Positions 1 through 11,334 of a stretch of 64,000 bases of DNA are shown piece by piece (within the stretch, counting starts at the first letter, position 1; the number at the start of each line of letters is the position of its first letter). Below the pieces are notes generated by a model. The model saw only the letters and a list, made by a program, of their open reading frames with translations. It had not been told where the DNA came from and searched no databases. The stretch is from Paguma larvata (lineage: Eukaryota; Chordata; Mammalia; Carnivora; Viverridae), in assembly GCA_030068075.1 (NCBI GenBank), contig CM057826.1:53339116-53403115 (forward strand). The letters run 5' to 3'. The translations under genes were made by a program, and so were the position numbers.

Positions 1-823
1 AACAGCAATATTGGATTAGGGACCATCTCTGTGACCTCTTCTTAACTTGATTACCTCTGGAAATGCCCTATTTCCCAAAACATCCACATTTACAGGTACT
101 GGGGATTAGAACTTCAACATGTACTTTTAGAAGATACAATTCAGCTGATAATACTGACATGGTTAAAGGAATGTTTTGGGTGTGTGGAGTAAGGAAAACA
201 GCCCTCAGAAACACAAAAACAGAGCTGCACTTGAGAAAACACATGGTAGAATCTAATACATAGTATTATCAGAGTGTTGCTTGTCAGACAAATTGTTTAA
301 TTATTTTTAGTTTTTCTCTCTCTTTGTTCAAGATTCAGATTTCTTTGAGTGACAGTTAGATTGGCTCTGTTTGAACATAAACTCACCCCTTAGCAGGGTG
401 TTGCGGGGGACTGATAGAGCACTTTGATATCCTTTTAAGCCTTCACTCAATATCAAGGAGGTAGTTTCCTACAGGAAAACTAGGTGTGTTTACCAAAAGA
501 AAGGAAAAGTGCTATGAAAGTAAAATTAAAAATATGCACTATGTGACTTAGTCTTACTTGGCAGCTGGCTCTCTGAGTGCCACACTGGTAGTGGGAAATT
601 AGAATAGTCTTGATTCCCCTTGGACAGCCTAGTCGGGAAGCTATGTATGAGACACTATGGGGGAGACTGCTATGGAAAATGGAATTGCATATGCACTACA
701 CAATAAGAATTGAAGAATGATGTAAGCGAACAATCTGTTCGTATTGGGATGAACCAGAGGAATATCAGCTCTGAATATAGGTACACATAAATGTAATATT
801 GACTGCCTATTTATGAATATTTA
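1..823. other. Unique AT-rich non-coding stretch
   Basis: I see no gene, exon-like frame or recognisable repeat here. The one open frame (63-263, plus) is 66 codons long with no motif and is consistent with chance. The right edge is the target copy TGAATATTTA of the SINE that follows. Confidence 0.5.
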
Positions 824-1019
824 AACATTTCTAATGTTTAGAGAGAGAGACAGAGCATGAGTGGGGAAGAGGCAGAGACAGACACACACAGAATCCAAAG
901 AGTTTTCAGGTTCTGAGCTGTCAGCATAGAGCCCGATGCGAGGCTTGAACCCATGAACCACCAGATCATGACCTGAGTTGAAGTTAGATACTTAACTGAC
1001 TGAGCCACCCTGGCGCCCC
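824..1019 (-). mobile_element. Felid CAN SINE, minus strand
   Basis: A reverse-oriented tRNA-derived SINE. It starts with the degraded tail, then a GA-rich block, then the body and ends with the head CTGAGCCACCCTGGCGCCCC. Flanking target copies are TGAATATTTA (814-823) and TGAATATTTTA (1020-1030). Several substitutions relative to the other copies in the window suggest moderate age. It is moved in trans by L1 machinery and has no coding capacity. Confidence 0.9.
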
Positions 1020-1023
1020 TGAA

Positions 1024-1865
1024 TATTTTATAAACAGATTTTGTGTCATCCTTAGTATTGGAAAGGAGCTAGAGAGGGAAGAATTTAGAGCAGGAAGATG
1101 AGAGAAATAAGAACAATTTGAATGTAAATTTCAGTTATCACTAACAAAATATATAAGAAATTAATTTGACACGGTGTATAGTTTGACATATGGAATCAGC
1201 CCAAAGTTTGGGAGACTGTAAATGATAGAGATTAAAGAAACCTATCTTCAAAGAGATCTGGATTAAAATCAGGATTCTGCTCATTGTTTTATTTATGAGA
1301 CATAATACAAGTAAGGCATATAGTGCTTTTTTTATGAATACATGCTTAGCAATAGGTATTTGTTAAATGAACGAATGAACAATAAGTCAGTAAACTGGAA
1401 GGTAGCTTATGATGAATTCCAATATCTTTATAAACAAAACATTGAGAAAGTGAATACACACACACAACTGAAACTCCTTTTCAACCGTAATGTTAATGAC
1501 ACCATACTTAAAATATGAAACAAGAATGATTCTTCGCCTACTCCAATGATCATCTATGTACTCTGTCTACTCGCATGCATTCATTGAGCACCTTGTCTTA
1601 GGGAAGGCACTATATGTAGTATTTGGAAAATACACTGAAGTCACAAAGTGCCTACCTTTGAAATATATGTTAACTGTTTGGAATTAGGAAAGATGACATA
1701 AGTTTTTTTCCAAGGCAGAGAGAAATTAGTCTTTAGAGAAATGAGTAGCTCAGTGAGAGAAAACAAAGAATTGATTTATTTTCACTGTTAAGACCAGGAA
1801 AGTTTTCACCATTGAGATAATATTTTAAATCGGGTACTAAAACTGTTAGTAAGTTCTAGTCATTA
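1024..1865. other. Unique stretch with possible MIR/L2 tail
   Basis: Mostly unrecognised AT-rich DNA. Around 1290-1400 the text runs through GCATATAGTGC and GGTATTTGTTAAATGAACGA, which resembles the 3' tail of an old MIR or L2 in plus orientation. Around 1570-1660 there is a reverse L2-like piece (CATTCATTGAGCACC). Both are too decayed for firm calls. Confidence 0.35.
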
Positions 1866-1987
1866 TGTTGTTGTTGTTTATTTTTTTGTTTGTTTTTGTT
1901 TTTGTTTTTGTTTTTTGCTTTCCTGGTTAAAGAGAGAGAGAGAGACAGAGAGAGAGACAGAGACATAGACAGAGACAAAGAGAGATA
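1866..1987. repeat. TTTTTG-rich and GAGACA-rich simple repeat
   Basis: A T-rich run with G every 3-6 bases (1866-1917) is followed at 1930-1987 by a purine-rich GAGA/GACAGA tract. The order T-rich then GA-rich resembles the tail side of a reverse SINE whose body is missing, so this may be a truncated SINE or an independent low-complexity tract. Confidence 0.6.
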
Positions 1988-3361
1988 TTAGGGGAATAAA
2001 AAGGTTTTATTGACAGTCAGAAGGAACTGGAAATAAAACAGCCTTTGGTCCTTTCTTATGAATTGGCATTTATCTAACTGTGATTCACACACTCCTCAAA
2101 GCTCCCTGTAAGATTCTTTTCACTTTTCAAGAGCTCCCACTTAATTATCCAAAAAGATATTATGAAAGATAAGAAAATGTGAAGGTTAAAGGTGTTATAA
2201 AGCATCTTGTAAATAAATAGCCTCATCTCAAATGTGGGAGAGGAAAATATGAACGTTGTTTGTAGCAGTTTGATACATTAGCTTCACAGGGAATGAGAAG
2301 GGACAGTTTGGTTGCAACCATGTGGTACATCAGATTTATTAGCTCCTTTGCACCATGTTCCCTTACTGAGCTCCAATCCTCTGTCTTATTTAGGTAAGGA
2401 TGTGCAATCTGTGTGTATTTTTTGGGGGGAAGGGAGAGTTTAGTTTACTTAGCCACTTATTTTCTTGAATCGTTTATCAACACATATTCCAGCAAAAATG
2501 TTAAGGTAACAGTTGAAGGATGAGTAGAAAATAACACTTTTAAAAAGCATAACTGAGTTTGTATTGCAGGGTGCTTTAGGCTGATATATGGCAGCATTCT
2601 AAAAAATAATAGATAAGTCACTAGAGAACAAAACCCAATGGATCTATGCTTATCAATTCCCTTGTGTTTAGTTAGGAGTTCAAATATATTTGAAGGCACT
2701 CCTGTATAAATTAGAATGGTCTCCAGATGTTTTGGCACTGTAAATGACCAGGCTAAAATTCACTTTTAATGAACTGTATTTTAATGTCAGTCTTTTCTGT
2801 CTCCTTAAATGACAAAGAACTCATCTGACTTTGTAATGAATGTTCAACTGTCCCATCCTCAAGTCTACCATTTATTGTGCCTCTGAATCTCCCTGTGAAT
2901 TCCTGTGATTCGTTGGAGAGTGATTGCAATTTAGAAAGAGAAACCCAGAATTAGTAGGACATGGAGCCTCTCTGGGTAGAATACAAAAATCTAGTTGTGA
3001 CAATTTCCTTACTGAAAACTGCAAGTTTGGTGGCCCGAGAAACCATAAATAAATATGGGAGATACTGAACAGAATAACCTGAGATCACAAGCTTGGAATC
3101 CATGACTTTGCGTTAACTGTAATGCCTGTATCTCTTTCTTTGATATTTAGAACCAGAAGTTTAATCAAAGTTGTGTCCAAAGATTTCATAGAACTCAGCT
3201 TCAGGATTATTTGGATCAATGTATTTGGGATTGCTTTTGCTTTGTAAACTTACATATATACACTGTTTTCTCTGCTATTCTACCTGTAGAATTACACAAC
3301 TCTTGACATTACAACTAGATGGAGTAAAAGGTTATAAAACTGTCTATATAGATTTCTCCTT
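1988..3361. other. Unique non-coding stretch
   Basis: No gene or clear repeat recognised. The 93-codon minus frame at 2457-2738 has no recognisable motif and no matching signal in its surroundings, so I treat it as chance. Confidence 0.45.
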
Positions 3362-3376
3362 TTAAACGTACATGGA

Positions 3377-3586
3377 GGGGCGCCTGGGTGGCTCAGTTGG
3401 TTGAGCGTCCGACTTCGGCTCAGGTCATGATCTCACGGTCTGTGAGTTCGAGCCCGCGTCGGGCTCTGTGCTGACAGCTCAGAGGCTGGAGCTTGCTTCA
3501 CATTCTGTGTCTCCCTCTCTCTCTGCCTCTCCCCCACTCATGCTCTGTCTCTCTCTGTCTCAAAAATAAATAAACATTAAAAAAAA
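3377..3586 (+). mobile_element. Felid CAN SINE, full length, plus strand
   Basis: A nearly canonical copy: head GGGGCGCCTGGGTGGCTCAG, internal RNA polymerase III box-B-like GTTCGAGCC, body GTGCTGACAGCTCAGAGGC, CT-rich segment, then AATAAATAAACATT and A-run. It is flanked by a 15-bp target duplication, TTAAACGTACATGGA (3362-3376) and TTAAACATACATGGA (3587-3601), with one mismatch. This is one of the best preserved copies, so probably a fairly young insertion. Confidence 0.96.
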
Positions 3587-3695
3587 TTAAACATACATGG
3601 AACTAGTTTAGCACTCGTTCCAGTGCTAAGACTAGGAAAGTGGCAGGCAATTCATAGAGCTGGCCATCTTAAGTGCCTAGAAGAGCCCCCAGGAA

Positions 3696-3768
3696 CGAAT
3701 GAAGGAAAAAAGGAAGGAAGGATGGAAAGAGGGAGGGAGGTAGGGAGGAAAGAAAGAAAGAAACATTA
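3696..3768 (+). repeat. GGAA/GGGA/GAAA purine-rich repeat
   Basis: An imperfect purine tract mixing GGAA, GGGA and GAAA units, beginning just beyond the SINE at 3377-3586. Low-complexity DNA with no coding meaning. Confidence 0.8.
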
Positions 3769-3769
3769 A

Positions 3770-4690
3770 AAAATTACCAGTGGAATGGTTGTATAAATTT
3801 ATGGCCCTTTTTATTTAGGTAATAAAAAGTGACTTGTGATTTCAGAAAAAGTATTGCGTAGAACTATACTTTGATCTGCATACAAATATAGAAATATACA
3901 AATTTATAAATAAGCAAAATCATGTTGATAGTAGTATGACTCAGAAGAGTTTATCTGTTACTTATGGATTCTATGTCCTGTGCTGAATGTTATAGGAATA
4001 ATTTGTCAAACTAATTTGACAACTACAATCACCAAATAAGTAAATTGAAAGAATCATTTTATTGAATCATATTGTTTTTCCAATTCCACAGTAGGAAAGG
4101 AAATATTTTAGATTAATAAATATATGTTAGAATTTGGAGTATGGGAGAAATATGCTTGCCTTTATAAAAATAACTCTTTACTTATGATATGTTAAACATT
4201 TAATGAACTTGGCATATTTCCTCAAGAACATACTTTTCAACCTTGTTCCCTGAAGCTCACTGTTACAGCAGATAAAACTGCCAATCTGATTGTACTCATA
4301 AACTACCCAAGAATATTATGTTGAAAGATGCTACCTTTAAGACATCTTTTATTTCTTTCATCAATTCTATTATCTAATTTGAATTTATGAATATCAAAAG
4401 AAGGTTTGAAAACAGATTATGGAAAAGCTTCAAATCAGTGGGCTCTTTGAAATGCGCTTGGTTTTACTGTATTGCTACTTCATTTGCTTCCTGTATTATA
4501 CCACTATTTTGCTAAATTTTGCATTTGAAATGTAATTGCCTATTCAGTAATTCCTAGCATTAGTCAGATTTCTTGGATTACATAAATATTGATTTACTTT
4601 TACTGTGACTGATAAAAGAATCACTATCACTGAAGCATGAAAATAAAACCTGTTGAAAGTCTATTCAAATACTTTCATTTGAGAAATTTC
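3770..4690. other. Unique AT-rich non-coding stretch
   Basis: Nothing recognised. A small perfect inverted repeat, TTGTCAAA-CTAA-TTTGACAA, lies near 4005-4024. Its 8-bp arms are short enough to be chance. Confidence 0.4.
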
Positions 4691-4790
4691 CATATATATG
4701 TGTGTATATATATATATGGAATATATATATATATATATATATATATACAGCAGCTAAGGACTTCTATATATATATGGAATATATACTATT
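4691..4790. repeat. (TA)n microsatellite, interrupted
   Basis: Two TATATA blocks, each containing a TATATGGAATATATA-like interruption, are separated by about 17 bases of unique sequence. The duplicated GGAATATATA suggests slippage or a small duplication. Likely polymorphic. Confidence 0.9.
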
Positions 4791-5227
4791 CCAACTTTAT
4801 TACAAAAGACATTTTAATTGCTTGAGTAAAATTTGAAAACATTGTGTCTGTGATTTTTTGGCTGTCAGTTGTAGAAGCACTATCAGGAGGGTGGCCATTA
4901 GTATCACCACCAATGGAATATAAGAGCCAATTAGAATCTTTTATGTTTGATAACAATGAGTACCTCTTAGAATGAACAAAAACAAAGAAGTAGGCAAATT
5001 ATACTTTATGTTAACATGATAATTTAATTTAATATTCTAGTATATTCATTTCATGCATAAGGTTGCAAGATGCCATATCGATACCTATGAGGTGAAGGAG
5101 AGTGTGACCAAATATCTGGAGATTCTCTAAATCCTATACCATAAGGCTAATCATATCTCTTTCACATCTGAGGCAATGCATGTGAACAGATGGATTTTCT
5201 TCAGTTCATTTATCTCCTTGGTTTAAA

Positions 5228-5459
5228 TTGAAGTTTCTCAACTTTAGCACAACTGACAAGTTGGACTGGATGGATGATCCTTTGCAGGTGTGGGGCGGGG
5301 GTGGGAGGGGCCGTAGGCATTGTAAAATATTTGAGCAGAATCTCTGGCCTCTACCCACTAGATGTCAGTAGTGCCTCCGCAATTGTGACAATCAAAAATA
5401 TTTCTAGACATTGCCAAATATCCTCTGGGGGTCAAAATTTCTCCAATTGAGGACTACTG
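5228..5459 (+). mobile_element. MER5A-type hAT-Charlie non-autonomous DNA transposon
   Basis: Contains a run of segments characteristic of MER5A in order: GTTTCTCAAC near the left end, GGCATTGTAAAATATTTGAG, CTGGCCTCTACCCACTAGAT, AATTGTGACAATCAAAAATA, ACATTGCCAAATATCC and the right end CCAATTGAGGACTACTG. Near full length for the family (about 190 bp), with a G-rich insertion near 5290-5320. Immobile and ancient (shared across placental mammals). Confidence 0.88.
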
Positions 5460-5461
5460 AC

Positions 5462-6088
5462 GTCAACTATAGTATCCTGTTCCAATATTTAAGTATATCA
5501 TTTTTAAAAATCTGGTTACCTATCCAAATAGCCTGTATCTATACAAATGGGTTAACTTCTCCACGTGGGAAGATAGATCTTTAGAAAAGAATAAAAAAGA
5601 AACTTATGGAAAGTCTAGGTCAAACACTCGGTTTTTAAACTCTGAGGATAGTAGAAGGTATGTCACATTTTGCATGACATCTGCCTGTATCATCACCTAT
5701 TGTACTTTATTTGCACGTATTCAGCCAACAGCTAAGGACTTCATGAACTTGGCTCACTGCAGGGTCAGACTCTCATGCCTGTGAATTGTTCTTAAACACA
5801 TTTTCTATTGCATTAGGCACGGATAAGCTTTTCTTTAATGTCAGGCATGCCTATCATCTTATTCATCCTCATTTTCTTCTAAAATATGTGTGGGCAATGA
5901 AAAGGCAATTCTGCCCTGTGGATTCAGTTCCTGTAATGCACTTTTCTTATACTGGATTGAATACTTTTGCACATCATTTTCTGTTTTTGTTTTTGTTTTT
6001 GTTTTTAATGTTAAATTGCATGTGCAGTGTTTATATTAACTGACGAACAAAATGATCTTAAAACTAAATTTTACAATAACGATTGAAG
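5462..6088. other. Unique stretch with a (GTTTTT)n run
   Basis: No gene recognised. The open frame at 5786-6043 (85 codons, plus) has no motif, and its C-terminal part is the translation of the GTTTTT repeat at about 5978-6006. Confidence 0.45.
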
Positions 6089-6245
6089 CAGGGTCCCTAA
6101 ATTGTGGTGCCTTGATCAGTATTAACATCCTCATCTGCGAACTTGTTTGAGATGCACATTGCCTGATGCCGTCTCAGACCTCATGAGTCAGCAACTCTGG
6201 GGGTGCTTTAACAAGCCTTCCAGATTCGAGTTTGAGATCCACTGG
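6089..6245 (+). mobile_element. MER3-like hAT-Charlie fragment
   Basis: Reads through AATTGTGGTGCCTTGATCAG, AACTTGTTTGAGATGCACA, CAACTCTGGGGGTGC, TTTAACAAGCC and TTTGAGATCCACTGG. This order matches an old non-autonomous hAT element that also appears at 31140-31306 and 52848-53013. The exact family name (MER3 or a relative) is from memory. Confidence 0.65.
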
Positions 6246-6289
6246 TTTATAGGCTTCATTTCGGGGAAGACTACAATTTATCCAACTGA

Positions 6290-7030
6290 TATGTGAACAC
6301 CAAAAGCTTTGTACTATTTTTCCTTTAGCTGTCAGCGTGATAGCTAATTTCTATAAGCTTTAGGAAATTAACTAATGGCAATGCAAAATATGCATATTGA
6401 TAGTGTCTCCCAAGCTTATATGAACCCCACATTTTTTCTTTCTTTCTTTTCTTTCTCTGCTTGTAAGAGGCCATAAAGCCTTTTCCCTTAGCCCTGTAAA
6501 TTGACAGTAATTGACAGCCTGACCGGGAGTTGGGCTATAATTCCAAGTTCGAAGGAGCGAGGGACACGAACTCTTGCTTCACCTCTTAAGATGGATGTGA
6601 GGTCAGGAGCAAGGAGCAATGGGGTAAAGGGTTCCCTGGAAGCTTGGACTCAAGGCTATCGCCCGCCGCCTTTGCTTTCAGTACATCGAGTTCAGCATGA
6701 GGGCTGCCAAATGAATATCCCTCTCACCAGCATTACAGTCATTTTTCTTTTTAACCTACACCTGAATGACCCAGAAAGGGTTATACGCAATGAGAAATTT
6801 ATCCATACTGGCTGACACACTCCAAGTGTTCCATCACCCTACAGAAAACAGTGCAAGAAACTCTAAGCCGAGCTGGTGCTCCATTTAGCAAATGGCAAAT
6901 GATATCACTCTGACAATTGCAAGCTGTTTCGTGCTACTGACACAGCAGCAGCAGTAACTATATAAAACTTCTAATACCATCAGATCTCAATCTGCACTTC
7001 TGCTTGTTAACAAGTATTTCTTGAACATAT
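6290..7030. promoter_or_regulatory. Unique CpG-bearing block, candidate conserved non-coding element
   Basis: This block carries no recognisable repeat. Between about 6521 and 6790 it holds nine CpG dinucleotides (for example in GTTCGAAGGAGCGAGGG and ATCGCCCGCCGCC), far above the surrounding DNA. It contains an octamer-like ATGCAAAATATGCAT near 6380-6394 and a CAG-repeat stretch near 6943. The 104-codon plus frame at 6501-6815 has no recognisable domain, so I do not call a gene. Regulatory function is inference only. Confidence 0.25.
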
Positions 7031-7761
7031 ATTTGTCCAAAAAATTAAATTTAAAATTAAATATCATAGTCCTTAGCATCAAGATGATCATAGCCTCACC
7101 AAGAAAATTAAAAAAAATGTATAGTTATTGAAGGGCTAAATGGTATGATCAAGTATGTGTAGAAAAATTATTTCTGGAGTTTTAAAGACAGTATGTTATT
7201 TTATGTTTTACCCTCATGACCTCCTGCTTGATAGGGTATTCTCAAGTCATGTGTATTTCCTAATTTTTGGCTCAGAGACTATGCAAAAAAAATCTCTATG
7301 GAGTTAATTTTAAGTCTAATATCTACTGACTCCTATACATACTTTTCATATGATGCCACCTGCCACTTCTGAAATACATGCCTATAAGATTGTTTAAAGC
7401 TTTTTTGTAGTCAAAGAGTCATTTGATTTGCAAGCATCAGGGCAATCCAAACACTTGCATGTTTTAGGACACCTTTCAAGTTTTGCAGGAGTGATGGAGT
7501 GGTGAGAAGCTACTCAAGAGAGAGGAAAAAGGTGCCCAAAATAGTATTTGGGCAACAATCTGACTGGAGGCTGCAGAAAAATGAAGTTTAAAACAAAGAG
7601 CATAAATGATTCCTTCATATGGAAAAGTGTTACTGCTGTCTATGATAAAGGTGATAGTAAGACAATAAAACTGGGCTGTTACAGAAATATTTGTATTTAA
7701 ATCTTAAAGAACTTAATAAATCAAGGGCAAGGCCTATTAGACTGTTGGAAGACAAATATCC
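7031..7761. other. Unique AT-rich non-coding stretch
   Basis: Nothing recognised apart from the poly-A run that ends it. Confidence 0.4.
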
Positions 7762-7787
7762 AAAAAAAAAAAAAAAAAAAAAAAAAA
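7762..7787 (+). repeat. Poly-A run
   Basis: 26 consecutive A bases. No SINE, L1 or processed-pseudogene body is visible on its 5' side, so the source of the tail is unclear. Confidence 0.9.
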
Positions 7788-7923
7788 GAAAAGAGAGAGT
7801 GGGCTTTGTTCTTTTTAAAGATTTGAGCATTTGTTAAAATGACCCTCTCATAACATTCTATTCACCATCCTATTCTGTTAAACTCTCATAATAATAGGCA
7901 TATTCATGAAAACAAAGTAGAGA

Positions 7924-8086
7924 GGGGTGCCTGGGTGGCTCAGTCAGTTAAGTGCCCAGCACTTGATCTCAGTTCAGATAAGAGTCATGAGTTCAAGCCC
8001 TGCATTGGGCTCCATGATGGGTGTGAAGCCTACTTAAAATAAATAAAAATAAAATAATAAAATAAAATATAATAATGTAATATAAA
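7924..8086 (+). mobile_element. Older CAN SINE variant, plus strand
   Basis: Head GGGGTGCCTGGGTGGCTCAG followed by a diverged tRNA-like segment, then GGGCTCCATGATGGGTGTGA and an AAATAAATAAAAATAAAAT-rich tail. It lacks the GTGCTGACAGCTCAGAGCC and CT-rich part of the felid-specific type, so it belongs to an older carnivoran subfamily. Confidence 0.85.
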
Positions 8087-8149
8087 AAACGCAGAGAAAT
8101 GAAATTCCCATACCATGAAGCTACTAGAAGAGAAGTGAGAAAGTTTGTT

Positions 8150-8560
8150 TTTGTGTACCTCTCACCGTCACCACTACCACGTCATGCTTCTATTTTAGTC
8201 TTTACTTTTTCAGTTTGCGGCTACTTTACCTCCCTTATTACTTAATCTAGAAACCTGGGAATCTTTTTAAACTTCATTCTCTTATTCTCCACTTACCACC
8301 AGATCCTGCAAATTCTACCATTAAAGCATAACTCAGCCGACACACCATCCTAGTCAAAGACAGCGCCACTTCTCCCCTGAACATGCTACAACTTGCTAAT
8401 TACTTTTCGCATCTCTATTTTCACCTCAACCATCCATTCTTTACACAGAAGACAAAGCATTCTTTTATAAAGGCAAATATGAATTCTCCTTTTTAATGCA
8501 CTTTAGTGGCTTTCCACTGTCCTATGAATGAAACTCAAGCAATGACACTCTAAGGTAACT
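8150..8560 (+). mobile_element. LINE L2 fragment, plus strand
   Basis: Decayed L2 3' region. Recognisable pieces include ACCTGGGAATCTTTTTAAAC, CACCAGATCCTGCAAATTCT, CATCCTAGTCAAAGACAGC, CACCTCAACCATCC and TAGTGGCTTTCCACTG. These follow the order of the end of L2 ORF2 and its 3' region. Frame is destroyed; an ancient inactive copy. Confidence 0.7.
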
Positions 8561-8779
8561 ATTATGTATGTATTACAGTTGAGGGAATCAGAGCTTTTAA
8601 AACTTAATTTTATCAAGAACATAATTATCAAGTGGCTCAGCCTAGCCATTCTAAGTTTAAAGAACCTATCTGCTGCAAATTTGTTGCCTTCCAGTGTGCT
8701 GGGTTTACAGGATTACTGAACAGATATGACAGGATGCATATCATAGCATGATGCATAAAGACAATCAAATTAAAATATT

Positions 8780-9180
8780 AATAATAATCACCATCACATC
8801 ATGGCACAACTAAGATGTGCCAAACACACATATTGAAGACCTATAAGCTTGAGGCCTTGAGCAATATTATATTTAATTCTCACTGCAAAACTCATTAATG
8901 TATAAATTCATAATTGTAAAATTTCAATCCATTAATTTGGAATAGATATGTAGCATTTTGAACATAAGTGAGCTGGATATGGAATTAAATAGTCTATATT
9001 CAAAATATCCTGTCATTCAGTTGCTCTGTGATTTGGAGGAAAGTGGACAATTTAAACCATCGGTTCTCTCATTCTATAAAACAGACTTATTAATAATATT
9101 TTTCTCATATAATTTCATCGATCATAGAAAACAGAATAATTCTTTGAAATGTATGCTACTAAAATGGTGACAGTATCATT
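8780..9180. mobile_element. MIR-like fragments
   Basis: At about 8780-8930 a reverse MIR-like text occurs (AAGATGTGCCAAACACA, TATATTTAATTCTCACTGC). At about 9000-9180 there is a plus-oriented MIR-like text (TTGCTCTGTGATTTGGAGGA, GTTCTCTCATTCTATAAAAC). Both are strongly diverged; boundaries are guesses. Confidence 0.5.
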
Positions 9181-9959
9181 AGAGATATATTTACATTTGA
9201 TTATATATTTAGGTCTTTTTACTAAACTGGCTTACATTAGCTTGAGTCATTGATAAATTTAATCATGCTTTTCAAATCGGTAGATCTCTGTTGACAAAAT
9301 GAGACATTGTAGAGGTAATAGAATGTAATCATATTGGCCAAATACACATAGTTTTGCTTTTTTAATATTATCAATTTTATAGAAATATTTTATGAAGTCA
9401 GCTTAGTTGAACAGAATTTATTTATGATCTGTATCAGTCAATCAGAAAAACACAACTACCAGGTGGATACAGAGAGACAGATGCATATGTTCATATATAG
9501 GCAGATATATAGATAGAAGCAGATAGATAGGTATAATATATAAATAAATGTGTTAACAAAGATTCTATCATATTCAGTTGTGGGTGTTGGTAAAGCAGTC
9601 TCTTCAAACCTCTGGTCCTTGCTTCTAATGCTGAAGCCTAAAGTCCTTAGGGAAGACAGGTAGGAAGGGAAGATGGATGTAGAATAGATGTAGAATGGGG
9701 GAGACCAAAAAAAAACCTGGAACCCATGAGTACAAGCTACAGCGCCAGGAGAATGAACTGAAACACATGCCATTTCTTGTTACCTCTGACCTTGGTGGTC
9801 AAAGAGCCCTGCAGAAGGTGGGGTCCTTCACCACAGAGCTAAGCACAAGCACCTGACATAGAGTTAGAAAAGATAAAGGGAGGTGCCAGGAAAGACAGCA
9901 GTTCTAGGTCCCCCTGCTGCTTCATGCCAATAAGCTGAGGAACCAGAGCAACAAGGATA

Positions 9960-10165
9960 TGCGCAAGATACAACATAGTTGTTACTTTACTTCCACCCTC
10001 CGAGTCACCTTCAAGAACTTTCTTTTCCCACTTTAAGTGGAGACATACAGGGAAAGGGAATCTGGGAAATGTAGTTCACTACAGCCAAGTTGGTACATTG
10101 TAGAACCAACATAATCCACTCCTTATCAAGCTGGCACCCATAACATCTCCTTAAATTATACTTTG
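9960..10165 (-). repeat. LTR-like copy A
   Basis: Shares GTTGTTACTTTACTTCC and GGGAATCTGGGAAATGTAGT with copy B, followed by the same CCAAGTTGGTACATTGTA-like continuation. The most diverged or truncated of the three copies. Confidence 0.5.
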
Positions 10166-10854
10166 CTTTCAAATAAAGATTAGCTTTCAAATAAAGAAAT
10201 AAAACATTCAAATAAAGACTTCAAATACTCAAGCTTTCACCTAACATGATATAACTATCCCTAGTATACCTGAAAATAAGCATATATTTTTCTCTGAAGA
10301 GGATAAAGTCCTTCTCTTGTTTTTGGATAATATTCATTCTTCTCCTAATTCGTTCCTCAAATTGTATATCTTATCGTTTAAATACTGAGATATAAAATTA
10401 ACTACTATTAATGAATCTTAGATTTGACAAGGAACTTAGAAATAGAGTTTTTTTTAATTTGATTAATACACATGGAAACATATTAATATCAAAATAAGGA
10501 ATAAATATCTCTAATGATTATAGTCTTTTTCTCCAACTGGCCACAGTCATAACTGGTATTTATAGCTGTTTTCTATTCCTCTTCATTCTATACTCCATTT
10601 TCTTCAGCTAACATCTCAGCCGGTCATAGTTTCTTCGCTAATATAGTGTCAACTCTTCCTTCTTGAAGGTTCTCGATCCTTAGCAGGTCTGCTTGAATTG
10701 AGTTATTTTAGTTTTCCATTGACTTTAGTCACAGAACATGTGAGTACTAAGGATCACTTAGAAGATCCTCTGTATTATAGGCATGGTCCTCTTACCCTTA
10801 TTGTGTGCTGGCAACACAATTTCTCCTTGAAGGTCAGAATTATAATCCCAGCCA

Positions 10855-11225
10855 GTGTGGTACCTGTTTTATTTGCCTGTTGATTTAGAGACATGGGGAT
10901 CCCAAAGTGGCCAAGTGGCAGACTCAACTCATAATTCAATGGAATCATTTTGTGTCTCCCGAAGTCATTCTGAAGATCAGCAACAAGTGGTAGCTAAAAA
11001 GTTGTTTCACTTCCTTTCTCTAAATTTCATAGATCACTCTCCTTGTGGTACACCCTAACCAGAAATGTACAAGAAAGGGAATTCTGGGAAATGTAGTTCA
11101 GAATAGCTAAGTCGAACAATAAGTAGCCAAGCTACTTTAAATTGTAATAATTTTTAGGTCCCTCAAGATTGAAATCACCATATATTTTTGGTTTAGGGAA
11201 CTTTGTTTATGTGGAAGCATTCTTT
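10855..11225 (-). repeat. LTR-like copy B
   Basis: Aligns by eye with copy C over about 350 bases: GGGGATCCCAAAG / GGAGGATCCAAGG, GGCAGACTCA / TGCAGACTCA, GTTTCACTTCCTTTCTC / GTTTCACTTCCTTTTCTC, CTAACCAGAAATGTACAAGA / CTAACCAGAAATATATAAGA, and TTTAAATTGTAATAATTTT / TTTAAATTGTAAGAAATTTT. In the minus orientation this would be the 3' LTR. Confidence 0.6.
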
Positions 11226-11334
11226 CTTTGGAAACAGGAACTCTAGACCTCAGAACCTAAATTTTTGGTAGTGGAATACTACGCATATTGAGAAAAGTCA
11301 CTCTTTTTTTTTTTTTTCTATCCCTTGATTCTTG

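Noticed and set aside
3377..3450. tRNA gene in the SINE heads
   Set aside because: Box-A and box-B-like text is present because the SINE derives from tRNA-Lys, but the cloverleaf is degraded and it is joined to the SINE body.
4751..5742. Repeated 14-mer CAGCTAAGGACTTC at 4751 and 5729
   Set aside because: Several shared 14-mers are expected by chance in 64 kb, and the flanks do not align.
6501..6815. 104-codon plus-strand gene
   Set aside because: No recognisable domain, no splice context and ordinary length for a chance frame in a slightly CpG-rich block. Kept only as a candidate non-coding element.
7762..7787. Poly-A as the tail of a processed pseudogene
   Set aside because: No gene-like or retroelement-like body and no target duplication could be seen upstream.
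9456..9773. 105-codon minus-strand gene
   Set aside because: No motif; partly ATAG/GATA low-complexity translation at the edge of the ERV-L composite.
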